From Lachnospiraceae bacterium (GTDB taxonomy: Bacteria > Bacillota > Clostridia > Lachnospirales > Lachnospiraceae): a DNA stretch of 64,000 nucleotides. Below are positions 8,066 through 17,391 of the stretch, in pieces. Below the pieces are notes generated by a model. It worked only from the letters and a program-made list of their open reading frames with translations. It was not told the origin of the DNA and made no database searches. The stretch spans positions 434,001-498,000 of the forward strand of contig JAILHF010000051.1 in the NCBI GenBank assembly GCA_024696005.1. The letters are read 5' to 3'. Position 1 is the stretch's first letter. Each line of letters begins with the position of its first letter. The position numbers and the translations under genes are program-made.

Positions 8066-9649
8066 TTACAGAGCCGCTATGCGAACATCGCCTTTCTCCC
8101 GCACAAAACGGCAATACTTTACGGTATCTTTAATGATCATGGAAACATCCGATATCGCGATGATCACGCCCTGATAGGCTTCTCCCTTGACTTCGACCGA
8201 CGCTTCGGATCCTTCCTGCATGAGCTCTTTCAGATTCTCCAGCTCTTCGTTATCCTGCACGATCTTTTCCTGTGTGGTCTTAATGTTTGCCGCAAGCGCC
8301 TGGACCTGCTTGACCTGTTCCGGCGTCATCTTGGCCCCGGCTGCCAGTTTTTTCTTGAAGGCATCCAGTACCGGCAGAGCGCTCTTCAGATTCTTCTGTT
8401 CTTCCTGAAGCTCCTTGTTCAGCTCACCGATGCGGCTTACGACGGAAGGGTTCACGCCGACGGTCACGCGCGTATCCGCGCCCATCTGCGAGCCCAGGGT
8501 GCGCACCCGGATCTTTCCGGTCGCCATCACCTCACCGCCCGTGATGAACCCGCGTTTGCTCATGACATTGATCTCGGTCCCCGCCTGTACCTTGGAATGC
8601 AGGATCGAATTGGTCTCCACATAGCCCCCTGCTTCCGCTTTGCAGTTTTCCATGTACTTGGCGATGATATTTCCGCCGGCTTTCAGCGTGCCTTTCCCCA
8701 TGCCGTTGATGCCCCGTACCAGCACGATATTTCCGCCGGCCTCGATGGTGGCGCCTTCCACCACACCCTGCACCTCCACGTCACCGCTGCAGCGGATGCT
8801 GAAATTGGAATTCACATTTCCCTGTACGAGGACATTTCCCTGATACTCGATGTTTCCGGTGGAATTGTCCACATTCACCACCTGCATCACATCGGATACA
8901 AAAACCTTGCCTCCGGTAAGCGTCACATGACCGTTCACGCGGGAACTGATGGAGCACATGTCCTCGGCAAGCTGGATGTTTAATCCGTAAGAAAGCCGCG
9001 CGGGCTTAACATTCCTGGGCGCGAGCTCCGTTCCGCTCACGTCACGGCCGGCCTCACCTTTCACCTCCGGATGGAGGGTCGCCAGGACCATTCCTTCCGT
9101 GCAGTGATTGACCAGGTTCAGATTAAAGAAATCAACGGTGCCGTCCTCATTCAGCGTAGGGCGTACCCTGTTGTCGGTGTTGAAGTGATATTCGATCCAG
9201 GCATCCTTGCCTTCCTTTACCGGCACGCCTTTTGCGATCACATAATCCGTGCAGTATTTCTTGTTGGCCAGGAAATCGTCCAGAACTTTTTCGTCAACGC
9301 CGAAGTTCACCTTTGCCAGGCGGCATTCGCTGTAGATCTCTTCCTTGTTCAGCAGACGCCCGCCCGTGGAAGGCGGATAAAAACGGGCCGTAGCGGTCAT
9401 CCCGTCTTCGCTGATCCGGATCATGCTCCCCTCCGAAACAGCCAGGATGCGGTTCTTGCTCAGGGGGATCAGCTTTTCGGGATCGCCGGCCTTGAAAAAG
9501 GCACCGAGCACGGCAACGTCAAAAGGCACTTTCTTAAAATCGAGATAATTCATTACCTCCTGGACCGAGGGAAGGCTCCCGTCGTCTCCGGGGATCAGCT
9601 GCAAAAATGTGCCGCTGTCGTTCAGCACGATCTGAAAATAAGCATTCAT
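8066..9649 (-). CDS. fapA: FapA family (DUF342) flagellar assembly protein
   Basis: 527 residues. The middle (about 170-400) is a run of short beta-strand repeats of the form G.v.v.GnV..... (for example NIEYQGNVLVQGNV and EVQGVVEGATIEAGGNIVLV), typical of the DUF342 beta-helix. A coiled coil follows (about 410-480), then a small C-terminal beta domain. FapA-family proteins occur in motility and polar-assembly loci; the Vibrio member is needed for flagellar assembly, and the biochemical role is not settled. A ribosome site (GGAGAGGAG) precedes the ATG. It lies 14 nt downstream of sigD. Confidence 0.85.
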   Translation of the reverse strand: MNAYFQIVLNDSGTFLQLIPGDDGSLPSVQEVMNYLDFKKVPFDVAVLGAFFKAGDPEKLIPLSKNRILAVSEGSMIRISEDGMTATARFYPPSTGGRLLNKEEIYSECRLAKVNFGVDEKVLDDFLANKKYCTDYVIAKGVPVKEGKDAWIEYHFNTDNRVRPTLNEDGTVDFFNLNLVNHCTEGMVLATLHPEVKGEAGRDVSGTELAPRNVKPARLSYGLNIQLAEDMCSISSRVNGHVTLTGGKVFVSDVMQVVNVDNSTGNIEYQGNVLVQGNVNSNFSIRCSGDVEVQGVVEGATIEAGGNIVLVRGINGMGKGTLKAGGNIIAKYMENCKAEAGGYVETNSILHSKVQAGTEINVMSKRGFITGGEVMATGKIRVRTLGSQMGADTRVTVGVNPSVVSRIGELNKELQEEQKNLKSALPVLDAFKKKLAAGAKMTPEQVKQVQALAANIKTTQEKIVQDNEELENLKELMQEGSEASVEVKGEAYQGVIIAISDVSMIIKDTVKYCRFVREKGDVRIAAL

Positions 9650-9663
9650 AGGCTCTCCTCTCC

Positions 9664-10434
9664 TTAGCTGAGCTTATGCAGGATGCCCACATAATCCCCG
9701 AGACGCTTGCGCATCTTCTCGAGTGCCCTGGTGTGCAACTGCGAGATCCTTGATTCCGATACTTCCAGGATGCTTGCGATCTCCTTAAGGGTCAGTTCCT
9801 CGTAGTAGTAGAACAGGATCACGCTGCGCTCTTTCTCCGTAAGAAGATCCAGCGCTTCCATCAGCATTTCCTTCAGCTCCGCCTTGTCCATCACCTCTTC
9901 GGGGGATTCGTAATGCGAAGCACGTGTGCTGTCGCCGGCCACTTCGCTGCCGGACTCCATGAATTCGTTAAGGCTTACGACATTGGTGAGCTTCATCTGC
10001 GACTGCCATTCCAGAAGCTCATCGTCCGTGATCCCGAGAGCTGTCGCAAGCTCCTCATCCGTGGCGGGCCTTCCGGTCGAAGCCTCGATCTCCTTCATCG
10101 CGTTGTCGATCTGCTTCTGTCGCTGGCGCACCGTGCGCGGGATCCAGTCGTTCTTGCGGATCTGGTCCAGGATCGCTCCGCGTATCCGCAGGGATGCATA
10201 GGTCTCGAACTTGATCCCTTTGCGGATATCATACTTGTCGATCGCATCGATCAGACCGAATATCCCATAGCTCACAAGGTCGTCATATTCAACATTGTAC
10301 CCCAGATACATGGAAAGACGCCCGGCCACGAGCTTGACCAGAGGCGCATATTCCAGGATCAGCTTCTCGCGCAGATCCGCGCTGCCGACCCTGGCATAAT
10401 CTTCCCATAATCTTTTTCTACCGGCTTCGTCCAT
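9664..10434 (-). CDS. sigD: Flagellar sigma factor SigD/FliA (sigma-28 family)
   Basis: 256 residues, the usual length. Region 2 contains EYDDLVSYGIFGLIDAIDKY and GIKFETYASLRIRGAILDQIR, giving -10 recognition. Region 3 includes a WIPRTVRQRQ-like start. Region 4 contains LTLKEIASILEVSESRISQL, the -35-binding helix-turn-helix. This sigma factor directs RNA polymerase to late flagellar and chemotaxis promoters (TAAA-N15-GCCGATAA). Its place near the end of fla/che matches Bacillus, where distance from the operon promoter limits SigD level. GGAGG lies 11 nt before the ATG. Candidate target promoters are seen upstream of fliK and flgE. Confidence 0.95.
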   Translation of the reverse strand: MDEAGRKRLWEDYARVGSADLREKLILEYAPLVKLVAGRLSMYLGYNVEYDDLVSYGIFGLIDAIDKYDIRKGIKFETYASLRIRGAILDQIRKNDWIPRTVRQRQKQIDNAMKEIEASTGRPATDEELATALGITDDELLEWQSQMKLTNVVSLNEFMESGSEVAGDSTRASHYESPEEVMDKAELKEMLMEALDLLTEKERSVILFYYYEELTLKEIASILEVSESRISQLHTRALEKMRKRLGDYVGILHKLS

Positions 10435-10450
10435 CTAGCACGGGACCTCC

Positions 10451-10741
10451 TCAGAAATTATCGTCGGGGCCGCCCTTCTCCACCAGGTCTCCGGCGTCCT
10501 CAAAATAATCGCTGTAATCGATGTTCATGTTAAATCGGTCCACGATCTCTTTGACCACGGTACCGAGGATCGCAAATACAAAGAGAGTGATCAGCAGTAC
10601 AAGCAAAAGCTCCGTCATCGGGAAATGCTGCAACAATCCCAGGATCAATGCGATCGATCCGCCCAGCAGCATAAATAACGACGGCAGGAGCTTCGTCTTC
10701 AGCTTATTCTTCTTTTGCGGCAATTTGACATCATCTTCCAT
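10451..10741 (-). CDS. Small two-helix membrane protein between cheD and sigD
   Basis: 96 residues. The basic N-terminus (QKKNKLKTK) is followed by two membrane helices (about 18-38 and 44-64) and an acidic tail with DYSDYFEDAGD. The N-terminus is probably cytoplasmic and the acidic tail also inside. Its ATG overlaps the cheD stop by 1 nt (TGATG), which indicates translational coupling. I do not recognise it and recall no equivalent between cheD and sigD in Bacillus. Confidence 0.75.
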   Translation of the reverse strand: MEDDVKLPQKKNKLKTKLLPSLFMLLGGSIALILGLLQHFPMTELLLVLLITLFVFAILGTVVKEIVDRFNMNIDYSDYFEDAGDLVEKGGPDDNF

Positions 10742-11226
10742 CAGATCACCTTCAGCGGCTTGCCTACCGCTTTAACCTCGTAGTCTCCCGTCTCGGGATT
10801 GAACGTTACGGTACGTCCGTAATTGGCTCCCGTATCTTCTGCGAGGATGGGGATATTCAGGGCTTTCAGGGCCGCTTTTGTCGCTGCGACATTACGGTCC
10901 CCGATCCCGGTAAGCTCCGATTTCGACTGGAAAGAGAACATGGTCGCACCGCCGGCGATCTTCGCAACCATGCGGCTGCGGAGAGCACCCATTTTTTCCA
11001 GACGCCTTACCAGCTCCGGAATGCCCGTATCGGCAAACTTGGCCAGATTGTTGCTGCTCTTTACTTCCTTGCTGTTCGGAAGCATCACATGAACCAGCCC
11101 GCCGATCTTACTGTGTTTGTCGCGGATCGCTATGCCCACACAGCTTCCCAGTCCAATCGTCGTAATCAGATCAGGGGGCTTGACCACATTCAGATCCGCT
11201 ATGCCTACTTTAATCGTCTCAGCCAT
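10741..11226 (-). CDS. cheD: Chemoreceptor glutamine deamidase CheD
   Basis: 161 residues, the normal length. The catalytic Cys29 is in TIGLGSCVGI and His46 in GGLVHVMLP, as in CheD deamidases, which convert receptor glutamines to glutamates and also bind and stimulate CheC. Later motifs KIAGGATMF and GDRNVAATKAAL fit the fold. It lies 16 nt downstream of cheC, its functional partner. The ribosome site (GGGA) is weak. Confidence 0.95.
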   Translation of the reverse strand: MAETIKVGIADLNVVKPPDLITTIGLGSCVGIAIRDKHSKIGGLVHVMLPNSKEVKSSNNLAKFADTGIPELVRRLEKMGALRSRMVAKIAGGATMFSFQSKSELTGIGDRNVAATKAALKALNIPILAEDTGANYGRTVTFNPETGDYEVKAVGKPLKVI

Positions 11227-11242
11227 AGTTTTATCCCGTCAA

Positions 11243-11863
11243 TCAAAATCCCAACGCGTGCAGTATCTTAGCATCCGACTCCTCATCCGGGACCAGGATG
11301 AAATATCCCGAGAGGTCATCATCATCCGCAAAATCCGTCTGGATCAAAAGCATCTTGTCCGAGATCGCACCAAACTCGATCGCGGGGACCGACAGGATCG
11401 CACCTGCCATGTCGATGCAGACATCCGGAACGGAAGGATAGATCGTCAGATTTGTCAGTGTGGAAAGGGAATTCAGATACGCTCCGGTAATGACGTTTCC
11501 GATCTCTTTCAGGGCGGAAAGCTCCATCTCGGTGAAATCCTCCTCATCCGAGGGCATTCCCATCAACTTCTGCACCATGGCCCGTGCCGATTCCTTCTTC
11601 TGGACAAACATGATGCTTCCGTGAATATCGCCGTCCACCACAAGGTAGATGCCGGCAACCAGCTGCTCTTCGCCGCCCAGCGTGGTCCCGACTTCCTTGA
11701 ACTCCATCAGACGGACCTTGGGAACCATCATGTCCACCTTGGTTCCCAGCATCGTGGACAGGGCTGTGGTCGCATTTCCCGCTCCGATGTTTCCGATCTC
11801 CTTCAGCACATCAAAGTACTGGTCGGACATCTCTTCAATTGTCAGATCGCGCGTATCCGCCAT
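11243..11863 (-). CDS. cheC: CheY-P phosphatase CheC
   Basis: 206 residues. Two phosphatase signatures of the form (D/S)-x3-E-x2-N are visible: DVLKEIGN in the first half and SALKEIGN in the second. CheC removes phosphate from CheY-P and is activated by CheD. I chose ATG 11863 because AGGAGGTG lies just upstream; an extended reading frame overlapping cheW has no ribosome site. Its presumed substrate CheY is not encoded in this window. Confidence 0.95.
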   Translation of the reverse strand: MADTRDLTIEEMSDQYFDVLKEIGNIGAGNATTALSTMLGTKVDMMVPKVRLMEFKEVGTTLGGEEQLVAGIYLVVDGDIHGSIMFVQKKESARAMVQKLMGMPSDEEDFTEMELSALKEIGNVITGAYLNSLSTLTNLTIYPSVPDVCIDMAGAILSVPAIEFGAISDKMLLIQTDFADDDDLSGYFILVPDEESDAKILHALGF

Positions 11864-11879
11864 CAGGCACCTCCTAAAA

Positions 11880-12341
11880 TTATAATCCCTGGAAGACCAT
11901 GTCCAGGTCAAGCAGGGTGATCAGACCGGTCTCGTGCTTGCCGATGCCGGAAGCATAAGCGTTCTGTCCGTCACTCTTGTCAAAGCTTGCGCGCTCAATC
12001 TCGGCGGAGTTCAGGTTTACAACCTCTTTCACGCTGTCAACCATCATTCCGATGGGCTCATGCTGGTCCATTTTGATGATGATGATACGCGTATCCTTGG
12101 TCTCCTCATCCGCGGAAAGCCCCATCTTGATCCTGAGACTCATCACGGGGATAACCTCGCCGCGAAGATTGATCACGCCCTTAAAATGCCCCGGCACCTG
12201 AGGTACGCGAGTGATCTGCTGCATGCGTACGATGTTGTCGATATACTTGATATCGATGCCGTACTGCTCTTCTCCGATGCGGATCACGATGTACTGCGTG
12301 ATCTCATTCACATTGGTACTTAATTCGTTTGCCATCGCCAT
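11880..12341 (-). CDS. cheW: Chemotaxis coupling protein CheW
   Basis: 153 residues. Typical CheW signatures are QYIVIRIGEEQYGIDI near the start and RVPQVPGHFKGVINLRGEVI in the middle. It links chemoreceptors to CheA in membrane arrays. Two starts are possible: ATG 12341 is only 3 nt from AAGGAG, while ATG 12335 has a better 9-nt spacing. It lies between cheA and cheC. Confidence 0.95.
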   Translation of the reverse strand: MAMANELSTNVNEITQYIVIRIGEEQYGIDIKYIDNIVRMQQITRVPQVPGHFKGVINLRGEVIPVMSLRIKMGLSADEETKDTRIIIIKMDQHEPIGMMVDSVKEVVNLNSAEIERASFDKSDGQNAYASGIGKHETGLITLLDLDMVFQGL

Positions 12342-12359
12342 ACTCTCCTTGCCTGTTTA

Positions 12360-14498
12360 TTAGATCAGCGCGTTCGAATCAATGATCAGAGCCACTTCAC
12401 CGTCACCGAGGATGGTCGCGCCGCTGATGAACTTGCACTTGTTGATATACTTGCCCATGGACTTGATAACGATCTCCTGCTGTCCGATCAGTTCATCCAC
12501 CACAAGGCCGGCCAGCTTGTCGCCCTTCTTGGCGATGACAACGATCATGTGGGAATCGGCCTTCCGTCTCGACTCACACTCCAGGATATGATCCAGACGG
12601 AGAAGCGGGATGACCGTTCCGCGCAGGTTGATCACTTCCTTGCTCTCCACGGTCTTCACATCATGAGGATTGATGTCCTCGATGGTCTGAATGCCGCTGA
12701 GGGCGATCGCGTATTTCTCGCCGCCCACAACAACCATGAGAGCCTGGATGATGGCCAGGGTCAGAGGCAGGCGGATCGTGAAGGTCGTGCCTTCCCCAAG
12801 CTTGGTCTTGACATCCACTTCACCGGAAAGCGCTTCGATCTTACTCTTGACCACGTCGAGACCGACGCCTCGGCCGCTCAGATCGGAAACCTGCTTGGCC
12901 GTGGAGAAGCTCGGCATGAAGAGCAGATTGATGATCTCGGAATCATCGGCCGCATATGCCTGTTCCTCGGTCATGATGCCGCGCTCAATGGCTTTCTGGC
13001 GCACGCGGTCGGTATCGATTCCGTTACCGTCATCCCTGACCTCGATCACAACGTTGTTGCCGTCCTGATAAGCATCCAGGAAAATGGAACCGCTTTCGGG
13101 CTTGCCCTTTGCGATACGCTCTTCAGGCATTTCCAGACCGTGGTCTGCGGAATTACGGAGCATGTGCATCAGAGGATCGCCGATCTCATCGACCACGGTA
13201 CGGTCCAGTTCGGTCTCTTCACCGCTCATGAACAGCTCCATGGGCTTGTTGAGAGACTTGGAGATATCGCGGATCATGCGCGGGAATTTGCTCACCACGC
13301 TCTCGATGGGTACCATTCGGACCTTCATGACGGATTCATGCAGGTTCGTCGTGACACTCTCCAGATATTCAATCTGCTCGTGCAGATTGGAATTGCCGCC
13401 ATTTTCGGCTTCGCTGGTCGCGCCGCTCACAAGGGAGTTCTTGGCGATGATCAGCTCGCTGACCAGATTCATCAGGGAATCCAGCTTTTCGATATCCACA
13501 CGTACCGTGCGGTTCACTGCAGGCTTTCCGCCCTTCTTTTCGTTCTTGGCTGCGGGTGCCGCCTTGGATTCGGGCTTCTTCGCAACCTCGTTCTTCACGG
13601 GCGCGACCGCGGTGGTGGGAGCAGGTGCCGGCTTTGCGGCTTCCGCTTCCTTGGGCTTCTCGTCCTTGGGCGCTTCGCTCGCCGATGCGTCTGCCGAACT
13701 CTCTCCGTCAAAGATGCCGCCCTTGGCATCCGCGATCTCGGAAACTGCCTTGATCTCCTTCAGGATCGGCTCGAGCTCTCCTTCGGATGCGATGATCAGG
13801 GAGAAGGAAAGATCAAACTTCTCATCCTCGATGTCCTGGGTGGAGGGATCGGCCGCGATGATCTCGCCGCTCTCTTCGATCGCTTTGAATACAAGAAACG
13901 CCCTGGCCGCCTTCAGCAGGCAGTTCTCCTGCACGGTGACCGTGACGTTATAGATCTTCTTATTCGCCAGCATGGCGTCTTCCAGAGCCTTCTGCTCTTC
14001 TTCGCTGAGCGAGCCCACGTTCCATACGTGGCCGGCATCGGCTGCAGGCTCTTTTGCCTCTTCCTTCGGCGCTTCCGCAGGTGCTTCCGCAGCAGGAGCC
14101 GCTTCAGCCCCGCCCTTGCCCGCAAGGATGTCATTCAGTTCCTTGATGATGGGCTCGTTGTCGTTGGTACCTTCGTCCGAGGTTTCGGCGATCACGGAAA
14201 CATAGCCTTCGATGGCATCAAGGCAGCGGAACAATACATCGATCATGCCCGCATTGACCTTCAGATTACCGTCGCGCACCTCGGAAAACACATTCTCCAT
14301 GTCATGGGTCAGGGTCTGCATACGCTTGTAACCCATGGTACCTGCCATGCCCTTCAAGGTGTGTGCCGCACGGAAGATCTCACCGATGGTATCGGGATTT
14401 TCCGGATCCTGTTCCAGATTCAGCACACTGGTATTGAGGTTTTGGAGATGCTCCTTGCTCTCGTCAAGGAAGATGTCTAAATACTGGCTTACGTCCAT
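12360..14498 (-). CDS. cheA: Chemotaxis histidine kinase CheA
   Basis: 712 residues with all five parts. The HPt domain has His46 in RAAHTLKGMAG. A P2-like CheY/CheB-binding region follows, flanked by Ala/Pro/Lys-rich linkers (about 130-150 and 270-330). The P3 dimerisation helices come next. The ATPase has the N box HMLRNSADHGLE, the G1 box DDGNGID and the G2 box GRGVGLDVVKSK. The C-terminal CheW-like domain begins near VGGEKYAIAL. CheA phosphorylates CheB and CheY. The ribosome site (AAGGAGAGAAGAC) is strong. Confidence 0.97.
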   Translation of the reverse strand: MDVSQYLDIFLDESKEHLQNLNTSVLNLEQDPENPDTIGEIFRAAHTLKGMAGTMGYKRMQTLTHDMENVFSEVRDGNLKVNAGMIDVLFRCLDAIEGYVSVIAETSDEGTNDNEPIIKELNDILAGKGGAEAAPAAEAPAEAPKEEAKEPAADAGHVWNVGSLSEEEQKALEDAMLANKKIYNVTVTVQENCLLKAARAFLVFKAIEESGEIIAADPSTQDIEDEKFDLSFSLIIASEGELEPILKEIKAVSEIADAKGGIFDGESSADASASEAPKDEKPKEAEAAKPAPAPTTAVAPVKNEVAKKPESKAAPAAKNEKKGGKPAVNRTVRVDIEKLDSLMNLVSELIIAKNSLVSGATSEAENGGNSNLHEQIEYLESVTTNLHESVMKVRMVPIESVVSKFPRMIRDISKSLNKPMELFMSGEETELDRTVVDEIGDPLMHMLRNSADHGLEMPEERIAKGKPESGSIFLDAYQDGNNVVIEVRDDGNGIDTDRVRQKAIERGIMTEEQAYAADDSEIINLLFMPSFSTAKQVSDLSGRGVGLDVVKSKIEALSGEVDVKTKLGEGTTFTIRLPLTLAIIQALMVVVGGEKYAIALSGIQTIEDINPHDVKTVESKEVINLRGTVIPLLRLDHILECESRRKADSHMIVVIAKKGDKLAGLVVDELIGQQEIVIKSMGKYINKCKFISGATILGDGEVALIIDSNALI

Positions 14499-14566
14499 GT
14501 CTTCTCTCCTTCATTTTACTGCAGTTCCCCATCGGGATCAGCTCCCTCCGGAGTGTCCGCGTGATA

Positions 14567-15649
14567 TCACCTCACCCCGACATTCGCCAGGATGGCTTGT
14601 GCTACCTGATCCAGATCCACCACTTCATTGACGAGCCCGGTAGAAACGATGCTGCCCGGCATCCCGTTCACGACACAGCTCTTTTCATCCTGTGCGATGA
14701 TGTGGCATTTCTTGGCCTTTACAAGATTCTGTATCCCTTCCGTGCCGTCCTTCCCCATTCCGGTGAGTACCACGCACACGATGCTGTGGAACGGACTTTT
14801 CACAAGGGATTCAAACATATAGTTGGCGCAGGGTTTCACGCCTTCCCGGCTGGGCTCGTCCGTATAGGCGATGCGCCCGCGGCCGTTCTGCTCAACATAG
14901 TTCAGATGAGCCCCGCCTTTGGAGATATAAACATGTCCCTTTTCGAGGACTTCGCCGTCCACTGCTTCGCTGACGCTAAGCTCGCTCATGCTGTTGAGAC
15001 GGTCAGCCAGGGATTTGGTGAAACCGACCGGCATGTGCTGCACGATCATCACCGGTGCGTCCAGATTCTTCGGAAGACGCGGGATCACGCTCTGCAGCGC
15101 CTTGGGCCCGCCCGTCGAAGAAGCGATCGCAACCAGCTTGTTTCCCTTTCCCTCTCTGGGGACCTGGGTGTTGTCAACCTTCACGATCATCCCGCCCGGC
15201 CGTATCACCACGGTATTGCGGAAGATCCCGCTGGAAGCCTTGCGGTTTGACAGGACCACCGCTTCCAGTATCTCAAAGAAACGCTTGATAAAATCCTGGT
15301 CCTTGGAATAGATCGCGCTCTGCGGCTTCTGGATAAAATCCACCGCTCCGAGCTCGAGCGCATCCATCGTGACCCGCGCTCCTTCGCTGGTTTCCGTGGA
15401 AAGCACCATGACGCGCTCATCTCTTTTCCGGATCTTCAGTTCCTTCAGGAATTCGAGGCCGCCCATCTTCGGCATATTGATGTCGGTAATGATCCCGTCA
15501 AAGCGGGTCGTTTCCAGCATCTTCAGCGCTTCCACGCCGTTGTTTGCCATGCCTTCCACAGTAAATCTTTTATCGCTATTTATTATATCACAGAGAACTC
15601 TTCGCGTGAGTGCAGAATCATCAACAACGAGAATTTTCTTGGCATCCAT
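14567..15649 (-). CDS. cheB: Protein-glutamate methylesterase/response regulator CheB
   Basis: 360 residues. The receiver domain has Asp10/Asp11, phospho-acceptor Asp56 (GIITDINMPK) and KPQ at about 108-110. The methylesterase domain has the Ser of ASSTGGPKAL (about 177), His205 in IVQHMP and Asp301 in LTGMGKDG. It demethylates chemoreceptors for adaptation. I chose ATG 15649 because GGAG lies 9 nt upstream and the receiver fold begins at once. A SigA-type promoter lies directly upstream, so cheB-cheA and downstream genes may have their own transcript. Confidence 0.96.
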   Translation of the reverse strand: MDAKKILVVDDSALTRRVLCDIINSDKRFTVEGMANNGVEALKMLETTRFDGIITDINMPKMGGLEFLKELKIRKRDERVMVLSTETSEGARVTMDALELGAVDFIQKPQSAIYSKDQDFIKRFFEILEAVVLSNRKASSGIFRNTVVIRPGGMIVKVDNTQVPREGKGNKLVAIASSTGGPKALQSVIPRLPKNLDAPVMIVQHMPVGFTKSLADRLNSMSELSVSEAVDGEVLEKGHVYISKGGAHLNYVEQNGRGRIAYTDEPSREGVKPCANYMFESLVKSPFHSIVCVVLTGMGKDGTEGIQNLVKAKKCHIIAQDEKSCVVNGMPGSIVSTGLVNEVVDLDQVAQAILANVGVR

Positions 15650-15686
15650 AACTTCCGTCTCCTTACATTCTCCGATTGCTATGTGC

Positions 15687-15716
15687 ATTATAACACATTA
15701 AAGGCATACGGTACAA
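15687..15716 (-). promoter_or_regulatory. Internal SigA-type promoter upstream of cheB
   Basis: Minus strand TTGTAC (15716-15711), an 18-nt spacer and TATAAT (15692-15687) with an extended TG one base upstream. A small inverted repeat (ATGTG/CACAT, arms 5 bp) surrounds the -10 box and could be an operator. The predicted leader is about 30 nt and contains the cheB ribosome site. Confidence 0.65.
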
Positions 15717-15766
15717 GCATTATTTCGTCATAAATGCTAAACAGAAAGGCGTTGTCAGACGGCCGC

Positions 15767-16495
15767 TTATACATTTCCGCTCTGGCGGGCCCGCCCCTTT
15801 CGTTCTTCGTCAAAAATGAAACGGATGATCTCTTCCCTCTCCCCGTTCTCGATGCGAAGGAACTGTCCGCGCAGCTCACTGTTGCTGGGATTGTTCACAA
15901 CGCTCTCGACGGAAAGGATGCGCACCACAAGGTCATACTTCCGCATCTGCCCCTTCAGCTCCAGCATGAAACGGCAACGCACCAGCGATCCTTCCCGGTA
16001 CCCCGCTCCCGTGACGAAACGGATCCCGCCGCCGGAGAGGTCCACGATCACGCCCTTTTCCGCAGGCTCTTCCATGAAATACACGGTACCGCCCTGCTCA
16101 TAGAGAGTTGCTTCCTCCTTGGTCAGTTCAGCGCTGGTCATACCGATCACGCAGCTGTAGCGGTAATACTCCCTGCGCTGGTGCCGGCGCAGCTCCGACG
16201 TGAGCGAAAGCACCGCGATCGCTACGCCCGTGTCATTCCTGCGGCTGACCACCTCGGCCGTGCAGGCATAGATGCCCTTCCCGGCATAGAAGAAGAGCTC
16301 GTACACCATCCCGACACTGAGTACGATAAGCTTGGTCTTTTCCGTCGGCATGATGATCTCCACCTGGCCGTCCTCACTGACGTCGAATACCTTGGTGATG
16401 AAATACTTCCGCTCATCCTCCGGGAGTTCGTCCGCCTTCACGCTTTCGATGTCCACCCGGTCTCCGGGTCTTACGATGTCAAAGATTTCGATCAT
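15767..16495 (-). CDS. YcgR-like PilZ-domain c-di-GMP receptor
   Basis: 242 residues. The N-terminal YcgR-type beta domain covers about 1-100. The PilZ domain starts with the arginine-rich loop RRHQRREYYRYSC (about 103-115) and continues with DLSGGGIRF (about 152), the (D/N)xSxxG c-di-GMP motif. Proteins of this type act as flagellar brakes by binding stator or rotor when c-di-GMP is high. Its ATG overlaps the flhG stop by 4 nt, so it is translated with flhG. Its place between flhG and cheB differs from Bacillus, where the equivalent gene lies elsewhere. Confidence 0.9.
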   Translation of the reverse strand: MIEIFDIVRPGDRVDIESVKADELPEDERKYFITKVFDVSEDGQVEIIMPTEKTKLIVLSVGMVYELFFYAGKGIYACTAEVVSRRNDTGVAIAVLSLTSELRRHQRREYYRYSCVIGMTSAELTKEEATLYEQGGTVYFMEEPAEKGVIVDLSGGGIRFVTGAGYREGSLVRCRFMLELKGQMRKYDLVVRILSVESVVNNPSNSELRGQFLRIENGEREEIIRFIFDEERKGRARQSGNV

Positions 16496-17382
16496 TGTCC
16501 TTTTTTATTGGCCACGATGTGCGAGAAGAACGCAGCCATCCCCCTTTTCTTTATTTTTCCTTCCGTTTCCAGATGCATGAGGCGCCCCGCTATCACCTCG
16601 AATGCCTGCGCCGATCTTGCTCCCGGGTTGGCGAGCGTGACCGGTTTCTGCTGCATGACCGCCTGGCTCAGATGCTTGTCCTGCGGCACGGCTCCCAGAT
16701 ACTCCAGCGGCAGTCCCAGAAAACGTCCGACCACCACGTTCAGCTTCTTGAAGAGGATCTCGCCCTCCGCGTCGTTCTCCACACGGTTCGCGATCACCTT
16801 GATCTGGGAATTCTCTTTGGAAAAACGCGGATGCCGGTTCAATGCTTTCAACAGGGAATAGGAATCCGTGATGGAGGTCGGTTCCGGCGTGGTGATCAGA
16901 AGGATCTCACCGCTGGCCACCAGAAACTCCAGAACCGCATCCGAGATGCCGGCCCCCGTATCGATGATGATCACATCCGCGATCGCATCCAGCTGTGCCA
17001 GATTCTGTATGATATACGTCAGGTATTCCTTCCCCAGGTTGGAAAGACCGGCTATCCCCGAGCCTCCGGAGATGAAGCCGACGTCTCCGGGTCCCCAGGT
17101 GATGATCTCCGTAATGTTTTTCCCCTGGTAGATCAGATCGCTCAGATTGTGCTTCGGCAGCGTGCCGAACATGATCTCGATGTTGGCAAGACCGAAGTCT
17201 GCATCCAGAATGATGACCCTCTGCCCCAGCTTCTTGAAGTTCAGAGCCAGGTTGATGGCCGTGTTGGATTTGCCCACGCCGCCCTTGCCGCTGGTAACGG
17301 TAATGACCCTTGCCAGCGGACGCGCAGCCTGTGCCTGCGGATTTGCCTTTATGATGTTTCTTAACTGTTGCGCCTGATCCAT
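16492..17382 (-). CDS. flhG: Flagellar number/placement ATPase FlhG (MinD-like)
   Basis: 296 residues. A DQAQQLR motif at the extreme N-terminus matches the segment of FlhG that activates the FlhF GTPase. The deviant Walker A is SGKGGVGKS (about 31-39), the switch region DADFGLANIEIMFG and the Walker B region VIIIDTGAGI. There is a short basic C-terminal stretch. FlhG works with FlhF to set flagellar number and site. It lies 9 nt after flhF. Confidence 0.95.
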   Translation of the reverse strand: MDQAQQLRNIIKANPQAQAARPLARVITVTSGKGGVGKSNTAINLALNFKKLGQRVIILDADFGLANIEIMFGTLPKHNLSDLIYQGKNITEIITWGPGDVGFISGGSGIAGLSNLGKEYLTYIIQNLAQLDAIADVIIIDTGAGISDAVLEFLVASGEILLITTPEPTSITDSYSLLKALNRHPRFSKENSQIKVIANRVENDAEGEILFKKLNVVVGRFLGLPLEYLGAVPQDKHLSQAVMQQKPVTLANPGARSAQAFEVIAGRLMHLETEGKIKKRGMAAFFSHIVANKKGQ

Positions 17383-17391
17383 TTGTTTTCC

